Below are positions 23,854 through 33,768 of a DNA stretch of 52,233 nucleotides, one piece after another. How positions within the stretch are numbered: the stretch's first letter is position 1; the number at the start of each line of letters is the position of its first letter. A program made the position numbers and the translations under genes. The stretch comes from CAZWEZ01 sp964632795. GTDB taxonomy: Bacteria; Pseudomonadota; Alphaproteobacteria; Rhodospirillales; 2-02-FULL-58-16. The stretch lies in contig CAZWEZ010000012.1 of the NCBI GenBank assembly GCA_964632795.1, forward strand, positions 1 to 52,233, in the 5' to 3' direction. A model generated the notes under the pieces. The model had not been told where the DNA came from. It did no database searches and saw only the letters and a list, made by a program, of their open reading frames with translations.

Positions 23854-24621
23854 ATGATACGGGCCAGCGCATTGGAACGGACGGGCGGCGTGCTCCATGC
23901 CTTCTTCAGCCGCCGGGGCGGGGTCAGCGAGGGCCTCTACGCCTCGCTGAACTGCGGCCCGGGGTCGGGCGACGATCCGGCCAGGGTGGCCGCCAACCGG
24001 AGCCGCGCGATGGACCGCCTGGGGCTGCCCGGGGCGGCCCTGGTCACCGCTCACCAGACCCATTCGGCGGACGTCGCGGTGATCGACGGCGCCCACAGGC
24101 AGGCGCCGGCGCCCAAGGTCGACGGCTTGGTCACCCGTACTCCGGGGGTTGCGCTGGGCGTGCTGAGCGCCGACTGCGCGCCGGTGCTGCTGGGCGATCC
24201 CGTCAACCGGGTGATCGCCGTCGCCCACGCCGGCTGGAAGGGGGCCCGGGGGGGCATCCTCGAGGCGGCGGTGGCGGCGATGACCGGGCTCGGCGCCCGG
24301 GCCGGGGACACCATCGCCGGGATCGGCCCCTGCATCGGCCGCGAGTCCTACCGGGTGGGGGGCGAGTTCCGCCACGGCTTCCTCGAGGAGGACCCCGCCA
24401 ACGACGCCTTCTTCACCGCCCGCGGCGGCGGCGACGACAAATACCTGTTCGACCTCGCCGGCTACGTCGCCCGCAAGCTGGAGGGGCTGGGGATCGGCGC
24501 CATCGAGGCGTTGCCCCTGGACACCCTGGGCGACGAGGACCGGTTCTTCAGCTACCGCCGCTCGCTCCAACGCAACGAGAAGGACTATGGCCGCTGCCTG
24601 TCGGCCATTACCTTGACCTGA
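23854..24621 (+). CDS. pgeF: Peptidoglycan editing factor PgeF (laccase-domain family)
   Basis: PgeF (YfiH family) is a zinc enzyme that removes wrongly inserted amino acids, such as L-Ser, from peptidoglycan precursors; older annotations call it polyphenol oxidase. The 255-residue protein shows the metal ligands in TAHQTHSADV, VLSADCAPVLL and AVAHAGWKGARGGI, in the usual order, plus GPCIGRESYRVG. The ATG at 23854 (MIRASALERTG) is chosen; a GTG nine codons upstream is less likely. It is separated from the methyltransferase by 42 bases. Confidence 0.95.
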   Translation: MIRASALERTGGVLHAFFSRRGGVSEGLYASLNCGPGSGDDPARVAANRSRAMDRLGLPGAALVTAHQTHSADVAVIDGAHRQAPAPKVDGLVTRTPGVALGVLSADCAPVLLGDPVNRVIAVAHAGWKGARGGILEAAVAAMTGLGARAGDTIAGIGPCIGRESYRVGGEFRHGFLEEDPANDAFFTARGGGDDKYLFDLAGYVARKLEGLGIGAIEALPLDTLGDEDRFFSYRRSLQRNEKDYGRCLSAITLT

Positions 24622-24640
24622 AGGCAACGGAGAGAAACCG

Positions 24641-25792
24641 ATGGCCCTGCATTTTTCCGAGGACGAGTTGGCCGCGAGACGGGCCAAGGCCTGCGCGGCG
24701 ATGACCGCCGGAGGCCTGGACGGATTGTTGATGTTCCGCCAGGAGAGCATGTACTACCTGACCGGCTACGATACCTTCGGCTACGTCTTCTTCCAGTGCC
24801 TGTACCTGGGCGCCGACGGGGCCATGACCCTGCTGACCCGGTCGCCCGACCTGCGCCAGGCCCGCCACACCTCGATGATCGAGGACATCCGGATCTGGGT
24901 CGACGGCCCGGACGCCCAACCGGCCGGCGAACTGGTCGAGATCCTGGCCGAGCACGGCTGCCGCGCAGCCAGGCTCGGCGTCGAGTGGGAGGCCTACGGG
25001 CTGACCGCGCGCAACGGCCAACGCCTGGCGGGGGCGTTGGACGGCTTCTGCGACACCGTCGACGCCTCCGAGCTGGTGAGCCGCTTGCGGGTGATCAAGA
25101 GCGAGGCCGAGATGGCCTATGTCCGGCGCGCCGCCGAACTGGCCGACGACGCCCTGGAGGCGGCGGTGGAACTGGCCGCGCCGGGGGCCTTCGAGGGCGA
25201 CATCCTGGCCGCCATGCAGGGCGCCGTGTTCCGCGGCGACGGCGACTTCCCGGCCAACGATACGATCATCGGCTCGGGCCGCGACGCCCTGTTGTGCCGC
25301 TACTATTCGGGGCGCCGCCACCTCGACCCAACCGACCAGCTGACCCTGGAGTTCGCCGGCACCTACCGCCACTACCACGCCTGCCTGATGCGGACCATCC
25401 CCATCGGCGAGCCGCCCAAGGCCCAGCGCGAAATGTACGAGGCGACGGTGCGGGCGCTGTCGGCGGTCGAGGCGGCGCTGGTCCCCGGCCGCCCCATCGG
25501 CGAGGCCTTCGACGCCCACGCCCGCATGTTCGACGCCGCCGGGTACGGCGCCCACCGGCTGAATGCCTGCGGCTACAGCCTGGGCGCCACCTTCTCGCCC
25601 AACTGGATGGATTGGCCGATGCTTTATCACGGCAACCCGGAACCGGTGGCCAGAAACATGGTGCTGTTCCTGCACATGATCATCCTCGACAGCGATTCCG
25701 GACTGGCGATGAGCCTCGGCCACACGGTGGCGGTGGGCGCCGAGGGCGCCGAGCGGCTGTCCAGGGCGCCCGTCGAGTTCATCGTTTGCTAG
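24641..25792 (+). CDS. M24-fold protein of the creatinase/ectoine-hydrolase branch
   Basis: A 383-residue pita-bread-fold protein with an N-terminal creatinase domain (LLMFRQESMYYLTGYDTFGY) and a C-terminal M24 domain. The usual five metal ligands are missing: the Asp pair is replaced by LEFAGTYRHYHACLMRT, the His region reads CGYSLGATFSPNW, and both Glu positions are lost in NMVLFLHMIILDSDSG and LGHTVAVG. This pattern resembles non-metal members such as creatinase and ectoine hydrolase (DoeA), which hydrolyse C-N bonds in small osmolytes. I infer a small-molecule amidohydrolase role and not a peptidase. GGAGAG lies 9-14 bases before the ATG. Confidence 0.8.
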   Translation: MALHFSEDELAARRAKACAAMTAGGLDGLLMFRQESMYYLTGYDTFGYVFFQCLYLGADGAMTLLTRSPDLRQARHTSMIEDIRIWVDGPDAQPAGELVEILAEHGCRAARLGVEWEAYGLTARNGQRLAGALDGFCDTVDASELVSRLRVIKSEAEMAYVRRAAELADDALEAAVELAAPGAFEGDILAAMQGAVFRGDGDFPANDTIIGSGRDALLCRYYSGRRHLDPTDQLTLEFAGTYRHYHACLMRTIPIGEPPKAQREMYEATVRALSAVEAALVPGRPIGEAFDAHARMFDAAGYGAHRLNACGYSLGATFSPNWMDWPMLYHGNPEPVARNMVLFLHMIILDSDSGLAMSLGHTVAVGAEGAERLSRAPVEFIVC

Positions 25793-25796
25793 CGCC

Positions 25797-25868
25797 ATGC
25801 CTTATCTGATCATCTTCGCGTTCCTCTTCGCGGTGGTCCTCCTGGCCACCTGCGTGATGGCGATGTGA
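25797..25868 (+). CDS. Possible 23-residue hydrophobic microprotein
   Basis: A short frame starts four bases after the M24 gene and encodes MPYLIIFAFLFAVVLLATCV-MAM, a single membrane helix. It ends seven bases before the lipoprotein start, so it fits neatly between the two genes. There is no clear Shine-Dalgarno, but tight spacing could allow coupling. It could equally be chance. It is too short to compare with families by eye. Confidence 0.3.
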   Translation: MPYLIIFAFLFAVVLLATCVMAM

Positions 25869-25873
25869 GCCGG

Positions 25874-25902
25874 CATGGGTCATTATCATCGCTCCTTGGT
25901 AT
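25874..25902 (+). repeat. REP-like element copy forming the lipoprotein start codon
   Basis: The sequence CATGGGTCATTATCATCGCT followed by CCTTGGTAT matches the arms of the inverted repeat at 26907-27007 apart from two or three bases in the middle. The ATG of the lipoprotein lies inside it. Confidence 0.8.
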
Positions 25903-26822
25903 TAGTCCTGTGCCTGGCGCTGGCCGCCTGCGGCGACGTCCCGCGGCCCTTCCAACCCAAGCCCGAGGACGCCCCCAACCCGCTGTCCCGGCCGGTGGGC
26001 AGCTTCGAGATCCGGGTCGAGCCGGTCGACGGCATCGCCCTGCCGATGGGCAAGCTGCTGGCCCACTCGGTGGCCCGCGGCCTCACCGACCTCGACATCC
26101 CGACCACCGACAAGCCGCTGGGGAGCAGCCGCTACATCCTCAAGGGCCTGGCCGAGCCCAACTGGAAGGACACCCGGGCGCCGTTCACCGCCCTCATCCA
26201 TTGGAATCTCTTCGACTCCGAGGGCGACCAACTGGGCACCCATATCCAGGGCATCCGGGGGAAGTGGTGGAACTGGGAGAACGGCGATCCCAGGATCATC
26301 GTCGCGGTGGGCACCGGGGCCGCCAGGCCGATCGCCGCCATGGTCCGCGAGGAGTTGATCCGGACTCCGGTCGAACTGATGGGTACCGGCATGATCGTGC
26401 GCCCGATCGAGGGCGCGCCGGGCGACGGCAACGTAGCCCTTTTGCGCGCCATCAAGGACGCCATGCGCTCCGCCGACGTCTCGATCACCGACGACCCCAG
26501 GCAGGCGACCTTCACCCTGCAGGGTTTCGTCACCGTCGATCCCCCGTTCGGCAACCGGCAAAGGGTCCGGGTGGTGTGGACGGTGTTCACCCTGTACGGC
26601 GATGAGGTCGGCAACGCGGTCCAGGAGTCGCTGGTCAAGCGCGGCAGCCTGGACCGGGCGTGGGGTTCGATGGCCGGAAAGGTGGCGGCAGCGGCCGTCG
26701 ACGGCATCGAGAGCATCCTCGGCCGGGCCCGCGCCGGCGAGCGCCGCGGGCCGCTGCCGCTGTTGCCGGCGACCCCCGAACTGCGGCGGATTCCGGGGCG
26801 CGCCCTGCCGCCGCCCCAGTGA
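25875..26822 (+). CDS. Putative outer-membrane or periplasmic lipoprotein, unknown function
   Basis: A 315-residue protein with a lipoprotein signal peptide: LVLVLCLALAAC places the lipobox Cys at residue 19. The mature part has two similar halves: the first is built around YILKGLAEPNWKDTRAPFTA and IHWNLFDSEGDQLGTHIQ, the second around FTLQGFVTVDPPFGNRQRVR and VVWTVFTLYGDEVGNAVQE. This suggests an internal duplication of a beta-rich domain. The C-terminus is Pro/Arg rich. I do not recognise a named family. The first nine codons are a copy of a REP-like element also found before prs, so the present start may have been created by the repeat. Confidence 0.65.
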   Translation: MGHYHRSLVLVLCLALAACGDVPRPFQPKPEDAPNPLSRPVGSFEIRVEPVDGIALPMGKLLAHSVARGLTDLDIPTTDKPLGSSRYILKGLAEPNWKDTRAPFTALIHWNLFDSEGDQLGTHIQGIRGKWWNWENGDPRIIVAVGTGAARPIAAMVREELIRTPVELMGTGMIVRPIEGAPGDGNVALLRAIKDAMRSADVSITDDPRQATFTLQGFVTVDPPFGNRQRVRVVWTVFTLYGDEVGNAVQESLVKRGSLDRAWGSMAGKVAAAAVDGIESILGRARAGERRGPLPLLPATPELRRIPGRALPPPQ

Positions 26823-26906
26823 CCGCCCCGGCGCCCGGCGCGGCGCCGAGGAAAGCCGTTTACAGCCGTTTTTGACACTGTTAAGTTCCGCCGCGTTCGC
26901 CCCATA

Positions 26907-27007
26907 ATACCAAGGCGCACCGATAATGACCCATGGAGACGGCTTTCCTCCTACCCGGCGGGACGCCGAGGCGATCTCCATGGGTCATTATCAGTGCTCC
27001 TTGGTAT
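26907..27007. repeat. REP-like inverted repeat upstream of prs
   Basis: The 33-base arm at 26907-26939 starting ATACCAAGGCGCACCGATAA is repeated in inverted orientation at 26975-27007 with two mismatches. The 35-base spacer has its own CGGCG/CGCCG hairpin. The right arm ends 14 bases before the prs ATG, with GAGGA between them, so the element forms the prs leader. Confidence 0.9.
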
Positions 27008-27021
27008 AAGGACCCGAGGAC

Positions 27022-27954
<933 letters not shown>

Positions 27955-28030
27955 TCGGCGGGCGCGGACATTTATCCGAGCCGGCACCCCTGGAGGCCGG
28001 TTGGCCACTAGAACGAAAGGAACAAACGAC

Positions 28031-28771
28031 ATGGCCGAATTCATCACCTTCAACGCGCAGACGCGGGACCGGGTCGGCAAGGGGGCCGCCCGCGCCACGC
28101 GCCGCGCCGGCCGGGTCCCGGCCGTCATCTACGGCAACAAGATCGCCCCCGTCATAATCTCGCTGGACCCCATGGACCTCGACCAGCAGCTCAAGGGCCC
28201 CGGGTTCTTCGCCCGGGTGTTCGAAATCGAGGTCGGCGGCGACAAGCACCGGGTGCTGGCCCGCGACCTGCAACTGGACCCCCTCACCGACCGCCCCATC
28301 CACGTCGACTTCATGCGGTTCAGCGCCACCACCCGGCTCGACGTCGACATCCAGGTGGTGTTCGAGAACGAACCCCTGTCGCCGGGCCTGAAGCGGGGCG
28401 GGGTGCTCAACGTGGTCCGCCACACCATCGAGATGACATGCGCCGCCGACAACATCCCCGAGTTCATCACCGTCGATCTGACCGACCGCGAGATCGGCGA
28501 CTCGATCCACATCAGCGACATCGAGTTGCCCGAGGGCGCCCAGCCGACGATCACCGACCGCGACTTCACCGTCGCCACCATCGCCTCGCCGAGCGTCCTC
28601 AAGACCCTCGAGGAGGAAGAGGCCGAGGCGGCGGCGCTGGCGGAAGCCGAGGCGCTGGAGCTCGGCGAGGACGGCGAACCCGTGGAAGCCGCCGAAGTCC
28701 CCGAGGGCGAGGCCGAGGCGGAAGGCGAAGGCGAAGCCGAAACCAAAACCAAAACCAAAACCAAGGAATAG
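28031..28771 (+). CDS. rplY: 50S ribosomal protein L25, long Ctc type
   Basis: L25/Ctc binds 5S rRNA in the large subunit. The 246-residue protein is the long form with an N-terminal L25 domain (RDRVGKGAARATRRAGRVPA, then VIYGNKIAPV) and a C-terminal TL5-like beta domain (FVDLTDREIGDSIHISDIELP-type region). The ATG at 28031 has AAAGGA upstream; a TTG at 28001 is in frame but unlikely. The tail beyond residue about 200 is an acidic low-complexity run of Glu/Ala followed by repeated Lys-Thr, typical of alphaproteobacterial L25 but longer than usual. Confidence 0.95.
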   Translation: MAEFITFNAQTRDRVGKGAARATRRAGRVPAVIYGNKIAPVIISLDPMDLDQQLKGPGFFARVFEIEVGGDKHRVLARDLQLDPLTDRPIHVDFMRFSATTRLDVDIQVVFENEPLSPGLKRGGVLNVVRHTIEMTCAADNIPEFITVDLTDREIGDSIHISDIELPEGAQPTITDRDFTVATIASPSVLKTLEEEEAEAAALAEAEALELGEDGEPVEAAEVPEGEAEAEGEGEAETKTKTKTKE

Positions 28772-28792
28772 CCGCGGAAGGGATTCACCGCC

Positions 28793-29389
28793 ATGGTGCT
28801 GGTGGTCGGCCTCGGCAATCCCGGCAAGGGCTATGCCCGCAACCGCCACAACATCGGCTTCATGGCGCTGGATGCCGTGGTCGCCCGTTACTCCTTTGCC
28901 CGCAGGCGGGCCAAGTTCGACGGCGAGATCTGCGAGGGCGAGGTCGCCGGACGCCGGGTCATGGCCCTCAAGCCGATGACCTACATGAACGAGTCCGGAC
29001 GCTCGGTGGGGGCGGCGTGCCGCTTCTACAGGATCCCGACCGCCGAGGTGCTGGTGCTGCACGACGAGATCGACCTCGCGGCGGGCAAGCTGCGCCTCAA
29101 GACCGGCGGCGGGGCGGCGGGTCACAACGGCCTGCGCTCGATCCAGGCCCACATCGGCGCCGACTTCCGGCGGCTGCGACTCGGCATCGGCCACCCGGGC
29201 GACCGCGACCGGGTCGTCGGCCACGTGCTCGACGACTTCGCCAAGGTCGACGGCCAATGGCTGGAGCCGCTGCTGGGGGCCGTGGCCGAACATTTCGCGC
29301 TGCTCCTCGAGGGCCACGGCCCCGAGTTCCTGAACCGGATCGCCCTCGCCCTGCGGCCGCCCGAGCCGGCGGGCGAAGACGAAACATAG
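28793..29389 (+). CDS. pth: Peptidyl-tRNA hydrolase
   Basis: Pth frees tRNA from prematurely released peptidyl-tRNA. The 198-residue protein shows VVGLGNPGKGYARNRHNIGF, which contains the conserved Asn and catalytic His, KPMTYMNESGRSV, VLHDEIDLAAGKLRLKTGGG and AGHNGLRSI, the complete set of family motifs. It starts 21 bases after rplY. It is followed after eight bases by ychF; this rplY-pth-ychF order is widely conserved. Confidence 0.97.
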   Translation: MVLVVGLGNPGKGYARNRHNIGFMALDAVVARYSFARRRAKFDGEICEGEVAGRRVMALKPMTYMNESGRSVGAACRFYRIPTAEVLVLHDEIDLAAGKLRLKTGGGAAGHNGLRSIQAHIGADFRRLRLGIGHPGDRDRVVGHVLDDFAKVDGQWLEPLLGAVAEHFALLLEGHGPEFLNRIALALRPPEPAGEDET

Positions 29390-29397
29390 GTTCGGCC

Positions 29398-30498
<1,101 letters not shown>

Positions 30499-30616
30499 GC
30501 CAGTCTGGTAGCTTCATTGGGCTTCATAACATCTCAGCAGCCCAACAATATCACTGAATATGCGCGATATTCTGGGTTCATAGCGTTTCATGGGTTTGCT
30601 TGCTATCTCACCACAA

Positions 30617-30673
30617 ACAGGGTACGAATACGGGTATGGATCGAAGATGCCCGGTTTAATAACCGGGTACGAA
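30617..30673. promoter_or_regulatory. Cluster of integrase-arm-like repeats before the integrase
   Basis: Three direct copies of a GGGTAY motif are seen: ACAGGGTACGAA at 30617, ATACGGGTATGG at 30628 and AACCGGGTACGAA at 30661, plus an inverted AAACCGGGCATC-like copy at 30647-30658. The rest of the 30499-30695 gap holds no gene. Confidence 0.5.
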
Positions 30674-30695
30674 CATAATACCCAGGAGCCTTGCC

Positions 30696-31964
30696 ATGCT
30701 GACGGATACCCAATGCAGGAACGCCAAGCCCAAGGAAAAGCCCTTCAAGCTGACGGACGGGAAAGGACTGTATCTCGAAGTGAAGCCCAACGGCGTGAAG
30801 GCATGGCGCTACCGCTTCGAGCTTTTCCGGGAGGGCAGGCGCAAGGAAAGCGTCTTTGCCATCGGCGATTACGTCCAGGCCCCTGCGGGCGAAACTGAGG
30901 AAGAGACTAAGGCTCGCCGCAACGGTGGACGCTTCACGCTGGCCGAAGCACGGGAAGAGCGGGCCAAGGCGCGGGCACTTGTGAAACAGGGCATCAATCC
31001 CGCCCATCATCGTCAGTTAGAGCGCATCAAGCGAGAACAGGATTCAGCGACGACTTTCGAGGCGGTGGCGAGCGAATGGCTGGGACTGAGGGATTGGGAA
31101 GAAGTCACCAAAGCCCGGCGATTGGACATGCTGACGCGGGTAGTGTTTCCGAAGATCGGCGCTCTGCCGATCAAGCAGGTGAACCCGGCGCATGTTCTCG
31201 ACGTATTGACCACGGCGGCGAAGAAGAATGGCCCGACTGTGGCGGCGGAAGCTAGGCGTACCATGTCCGGGGTGTTCGAACTCGCCGTGTCTACCCTGCG
31301 GGCGGAAGCTGACCCGGTATATCCGGTACGCAAGGCGCTGCCAGCCAACAAGACTCAGCACAAGCGCCCCCTGTCCGCTGAGGAAGTCGGGCGGTTGATG
31401 CGCGATCTGGATGGCTACGAACGTAACTTCCAAACAGTGACAGCGTTTCGGCTGATGTGGCTAACTCTGTGCCGACCAAACGAGGTGGTGGCTGCGCGGT
31501 GGGAGGAGTTCGACATTGAAGCAGCAAGCTGGCACATTCCCGCCGAGCGGATGAAAACGCGCAAGGCACACGTCATTCCGCTACCTCGGCAAGCGGTGGA
31601 ACTGCTGCGCACCATGCAAGGTGTTACCGGGCATCATACGCATTTGTTTCCGAACCGGGATAACGCCACCAAGCCCATGTCCGACGCAGCGATGCGACAG
31701 GCGCTCAAGTATCTTGGCTGGTCGGGTAGGTACAGTCCACATGCTACGCGAACCACCGGAAGCACGCGGTTGAACGAAATGGGCTATCCGGCGGACTGGA
31801 TCGAACGTCAGCTGGCTCACATCGAAACCAACGCGGTGCGTCGCAGCTATAACCAGGCCGACTATCTAGCTGACCGGGCAAAGATGATGCAACAATGGGC
31901 GGACATGCTGGATTCCTGGCGCGACGACTCTACGGTTGTTCCGCTGAAAACGGCAGCTGGTTGA
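30696..31964 (+). CDS. P4-type tyrosine integrase (DUF4102 family)
   Basis: A 422-residue site-specific recombinase of the island-integrase class. The N-terminal DUF4102 domain reads MLTDTQCRNAKPKEKPFKLT, then DGKGLYLEVKPNGVKAWRYR. The catalytic domain has the first Arg in LTLCRPNEVVAARW, the HATRTTGSTRL box with the second His-x-x-Arg, LAHIETNAVRRSYNQ with the last His and the Tyr nucleophile. It is complete and probably active. It is read away from ychF, next to arm-like repeats, as expected for an integrase at the left end of an island. Confidence 0.93.
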   Translation: MLTDTQCRNAKPKEKPFKLTDGKGLYLEVKPNGVKAWRYRFELFREGRRKESVFAIGDYVQAPAGETEEETKARRNGGRFTLAEAREERAKARALVKQGINPAHHRQLERIKREQDSATTFEAVASEWLGLRDWEEVTKARRLDMLTRVVFPKIGALPIKQVNPAHVLDVLTTAAKKNGPTVAAEARRTMSGVFELAVSTLRAEADPVYPVRKALPANKTQHKRPLSAEEVGRLMRDLDGYERNFQTVTAFRLMWLTLCRPNEVVAARWEEFDIEAASWHIPAERMKTRKAHVIPLPRQAVELLRTMQGVTGHHTHLFPNRDNATKPMSDAAMRQALKYLGWSGRYSPHATRTTGSTRLNEMGYPADWIERQLAHIETNAVRRSYNQADYLADRAKMMQQWADMLDSWRDDSTVVPLKTAAG

Positions 31965-32054
31965 CGATTTGTGTTGAGTCCTATGAGGCGACGGCCGCCC
32001 TTACGTATCCGACTGGTGTGGCAATCTGATAAAAGGTGAGTGGAAAGCGACGAC

Positions 32055-32672
32055 ATGGATGGGCTGGATTACTGGCGACTGTGTGATCAACTAGACATCG
32101 TCCAGGCGACACTTTTGGTTTGTGGCCATGATCCATCCACCGATCAGGGCTATGTCGAGGGCTGGGCATTTGATCGACGGCCCACGGGATACGAAGGTGC
32201 AAAGGCCGCCATCTCGAATGCACTAAGAAAGGAGCTCATAGAAGGTCAGTTTATTCCTCTCTTTGAACACGACATTGATGGAAACCAGCTCGCCCAAATA
32301 GAAAATTCGATTGATCTTACAGCATCAAGGGTTGAGGTTGAGTCACTTCGTTCTTGGCTCGCGGGCCGGGGTTTTCATACCGGCTTCTTCTTCCCAAAAG
32401 CAACCGGCGCTCCGGACTATCTTGACCCTGACCATCCCCGCTACGCGCCGAAGCTGGCCGCTGCGGTAAAAGCTTGGTTGGCGTCCAGCGACGAATCGAC
32501 GATCCGGGGCAAGAGTGCAAAACAAGCGCTCGTGAAGTGGCTTCGAGAAAATGCTTCTGAATTCGGCCTGTCTGACGATGACGGAAAGCCGAACGAAACT
32601 GGCATTGAAGAAACGGCGAAGGTGGCAAATTGGCAGCCGAGTGGTGGAGCTCCTAAGACCCCTAGTGGCTAA
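32055..32672 (+). CDS. Hypothetical island protein
   Basis: A 205-residue soluble protein, starting at the ATG at 32055 (MDGLDYWRLCDQLDIVQATL). It has no signal peptide or membrane segment. The N-terminal part is helical with GHDPSTDQGYVEGWAF; the C-terminal half has LKWLRENASEFGLSDDDGKP-like sequence that could be a small helical domain. I recall similar proteins beside P4-type integrases and AlpA regulators in proteobacterial islands, but no function is known. A GTG five codons earlier is an alternative start. Confidence 0.65.
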   Translation: MDGLDYWRLCDQLDIVQATLLVCGHDPSTDQGYVEGWAFDRRPTGYEGAKAAISNALRKELIEGQFIPLFEHDIDGNQLAQIENSIDLTASRVEVESLRSWLAGRGFHTGFFFPKATGAPDYLDPDHPRYAPKLAAAVKAWLASSDESTIRGKSAKQALVKWLRENASEFGLSDDDGKPNETGIEETAKVANWQPSGGAPKTPSG

Positions 32673-32869
32673 CCATCCCACCCACAAATTCCGCGCCAGT
32701 ACTGGCTTTCTGTCAGCTGAAGTTTGAAACCTACCCACCCCCTGCCAGAGATGGGTAGCCTCCTTTCGACTTTCAGCCGGGTGAGTATTCGAAACCTACC
32801 TATCTATCCCAAGGCACCCTGCACAATTATATCCATGTCGCTTCAACTCGTTCCATGGAGTAGCGCGAC

Positions 32870-33088
32870 ATGGCAAGCACCTCTCGTGAGTTAGACGAAC
32901 TACCGGCCATCGGCTTCGTTCGCCAATCTCGATTGATCCCCGCGATTGTTCCCTTTTCGTCCGCGACACTTTGGCGAAAGGTGAAAGCTGGCACCTTCCC
33001 AGCTCCTGTCAAGCTGTCGACGCGGGTGACGGCGTGGCGTGTGGAGGATGTCCGGGAATGGATGCGATCCCGCACGGCCGCTATCTGA
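32870..33088 (+). CDS. AlpA-family regulator / excisionase-like protein
   Basis: A 72-residue MerR-like winged-helix protein. GFVRQSRLIPAIVPFSSATL followed by WRKVKAGTFPAPVKLSTRVT and AWRVEDVREWM is the classic AlpA pattern, with the recognition helix at FSSATLWRKVKAG. In P4-like elements AlpA activates or assists integrase-mediated excision. It lies 0.9 kb after the integrase. Upstream, TTTGAAACCTACC at 32723 and TTCGAAACCTACC at 32788 are near-identical repeats that could be its binding sites. Confidence 0.88.
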   Translation: MASTSRELDELPAIGFVRQSRLIPAIVPFSSATLWRKVKAGTFPAPVKLSTRVTAWRVEDVREWMRSRTAAI

Positions 33089-33100
33089 CGGGGTCCGCCA

Positions 33101-33258
33101 TGATCGCTAGTTCAATCGCCAAGGCCCTTGGCTGGCGCAAGGCAGGTGCAAGCTGGATGGACCGTTGTCCGGCTCACGACGACCACAGACCTAGCCTGTC
33201 GATCATCCGGACATTAATCGAGCACGGCCTTGAAGCTTCGGGCGTCAGCAATGCGTGA
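33101..33258 (+). pseudogene. Truncated phage/plasmid-type primase (zinc-finger start only)
   Basis: From the ATG at 33101 the frame reads IAKALGWRKAGASWMDRCPA followed by HDDHRPSLSI. This is the CHC2-like zinc-binding opening of primase-helicases on islands and phages ('RCPAHDDxxPSLSI'). After SLSI the sequence changes to unrelated codons and stops 52 residues in, so the toprim and helicase parts are missing. The deletion joint lies near 33210. The remnant is not expected to work. Confidence 0.7.
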
Positions 33259-33270
33259 GCGGAGTCCAGC

Positions 33271-33768
33271 GTGAGCAGCCACCACCCGAACCATCGCCTC
33301 GTGAAAATCCATCGGAACTACGCGGTGGAGGAGATCGCTCAGCTCTTGGGAAAGCACAAGAACACGGTTCGGAATTGGCTCCGAGACGGGCTTGTGGTCA
33401 TCGACGACAGGCGTCCCGCCCTCGTCCTGGGATCCACCCTTGTCGATTTTCTCAAGGAACGGCGGGGGCGGAACAAGACGACGCTGAAGCCAGGAGAGAT
33501 TTACTGCATTAGGTGTCGCCTCGCGGTGAAACCGGCGGGCGGGATGGCCGATCGCATCCACGTCACGGACGTGATCGGAAATCTTCGGGGCATCTGTCCG
33601 CATTGCGATCTACTAATTCACCGCCGTGTCAGCCTCGCTAAGATTGATCACGTAAAGGGTGATCTGGAGATCACGATTGAACTGGCAGGGGAACGCATAA
33701 GGGAGAGCCCCGACCCCACCGTGAATTGTGACTACAGCGAAGGAGCGGAAACCCATGACGACGCATAA
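33271..33768 (+). CDS. Helix-turn-helix protein paired with the tyrosine recombinase
   Basis: A 165-residue protein starting at a GTG with GGAG upstream. Residues 14-40, RNYAVEEIAQLLGKHKNTVR followed by NWLRDGL, form a clear helix-turn-helix. The middle has CIRCRLAVKPAGG and ICPHCDLLIHRRVS, two CxxC motifs that look like a zinc ribbon. Its end overlaps the start of the recombinase gene, so the two are co-translated. The likely role is as DNA-binding partner or directionality factor of that recombinase; this is an inference from context. Confidence 0.7.
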   Translation: MSSHHPNHRLVKIHRNYAVEEIAQLLGKHKNTVRNWLRDGLVVIDDRRPALVLGSTLVDFLKERRGRNKTTLKPGEIYCIRCRLAVKPAGGMADRIHVTDVIGNLRGICPHCDLLIHRRVSLAKIDHVKGDLEITIELAGERIRESPDPTVNCDYSEGAETHDDA

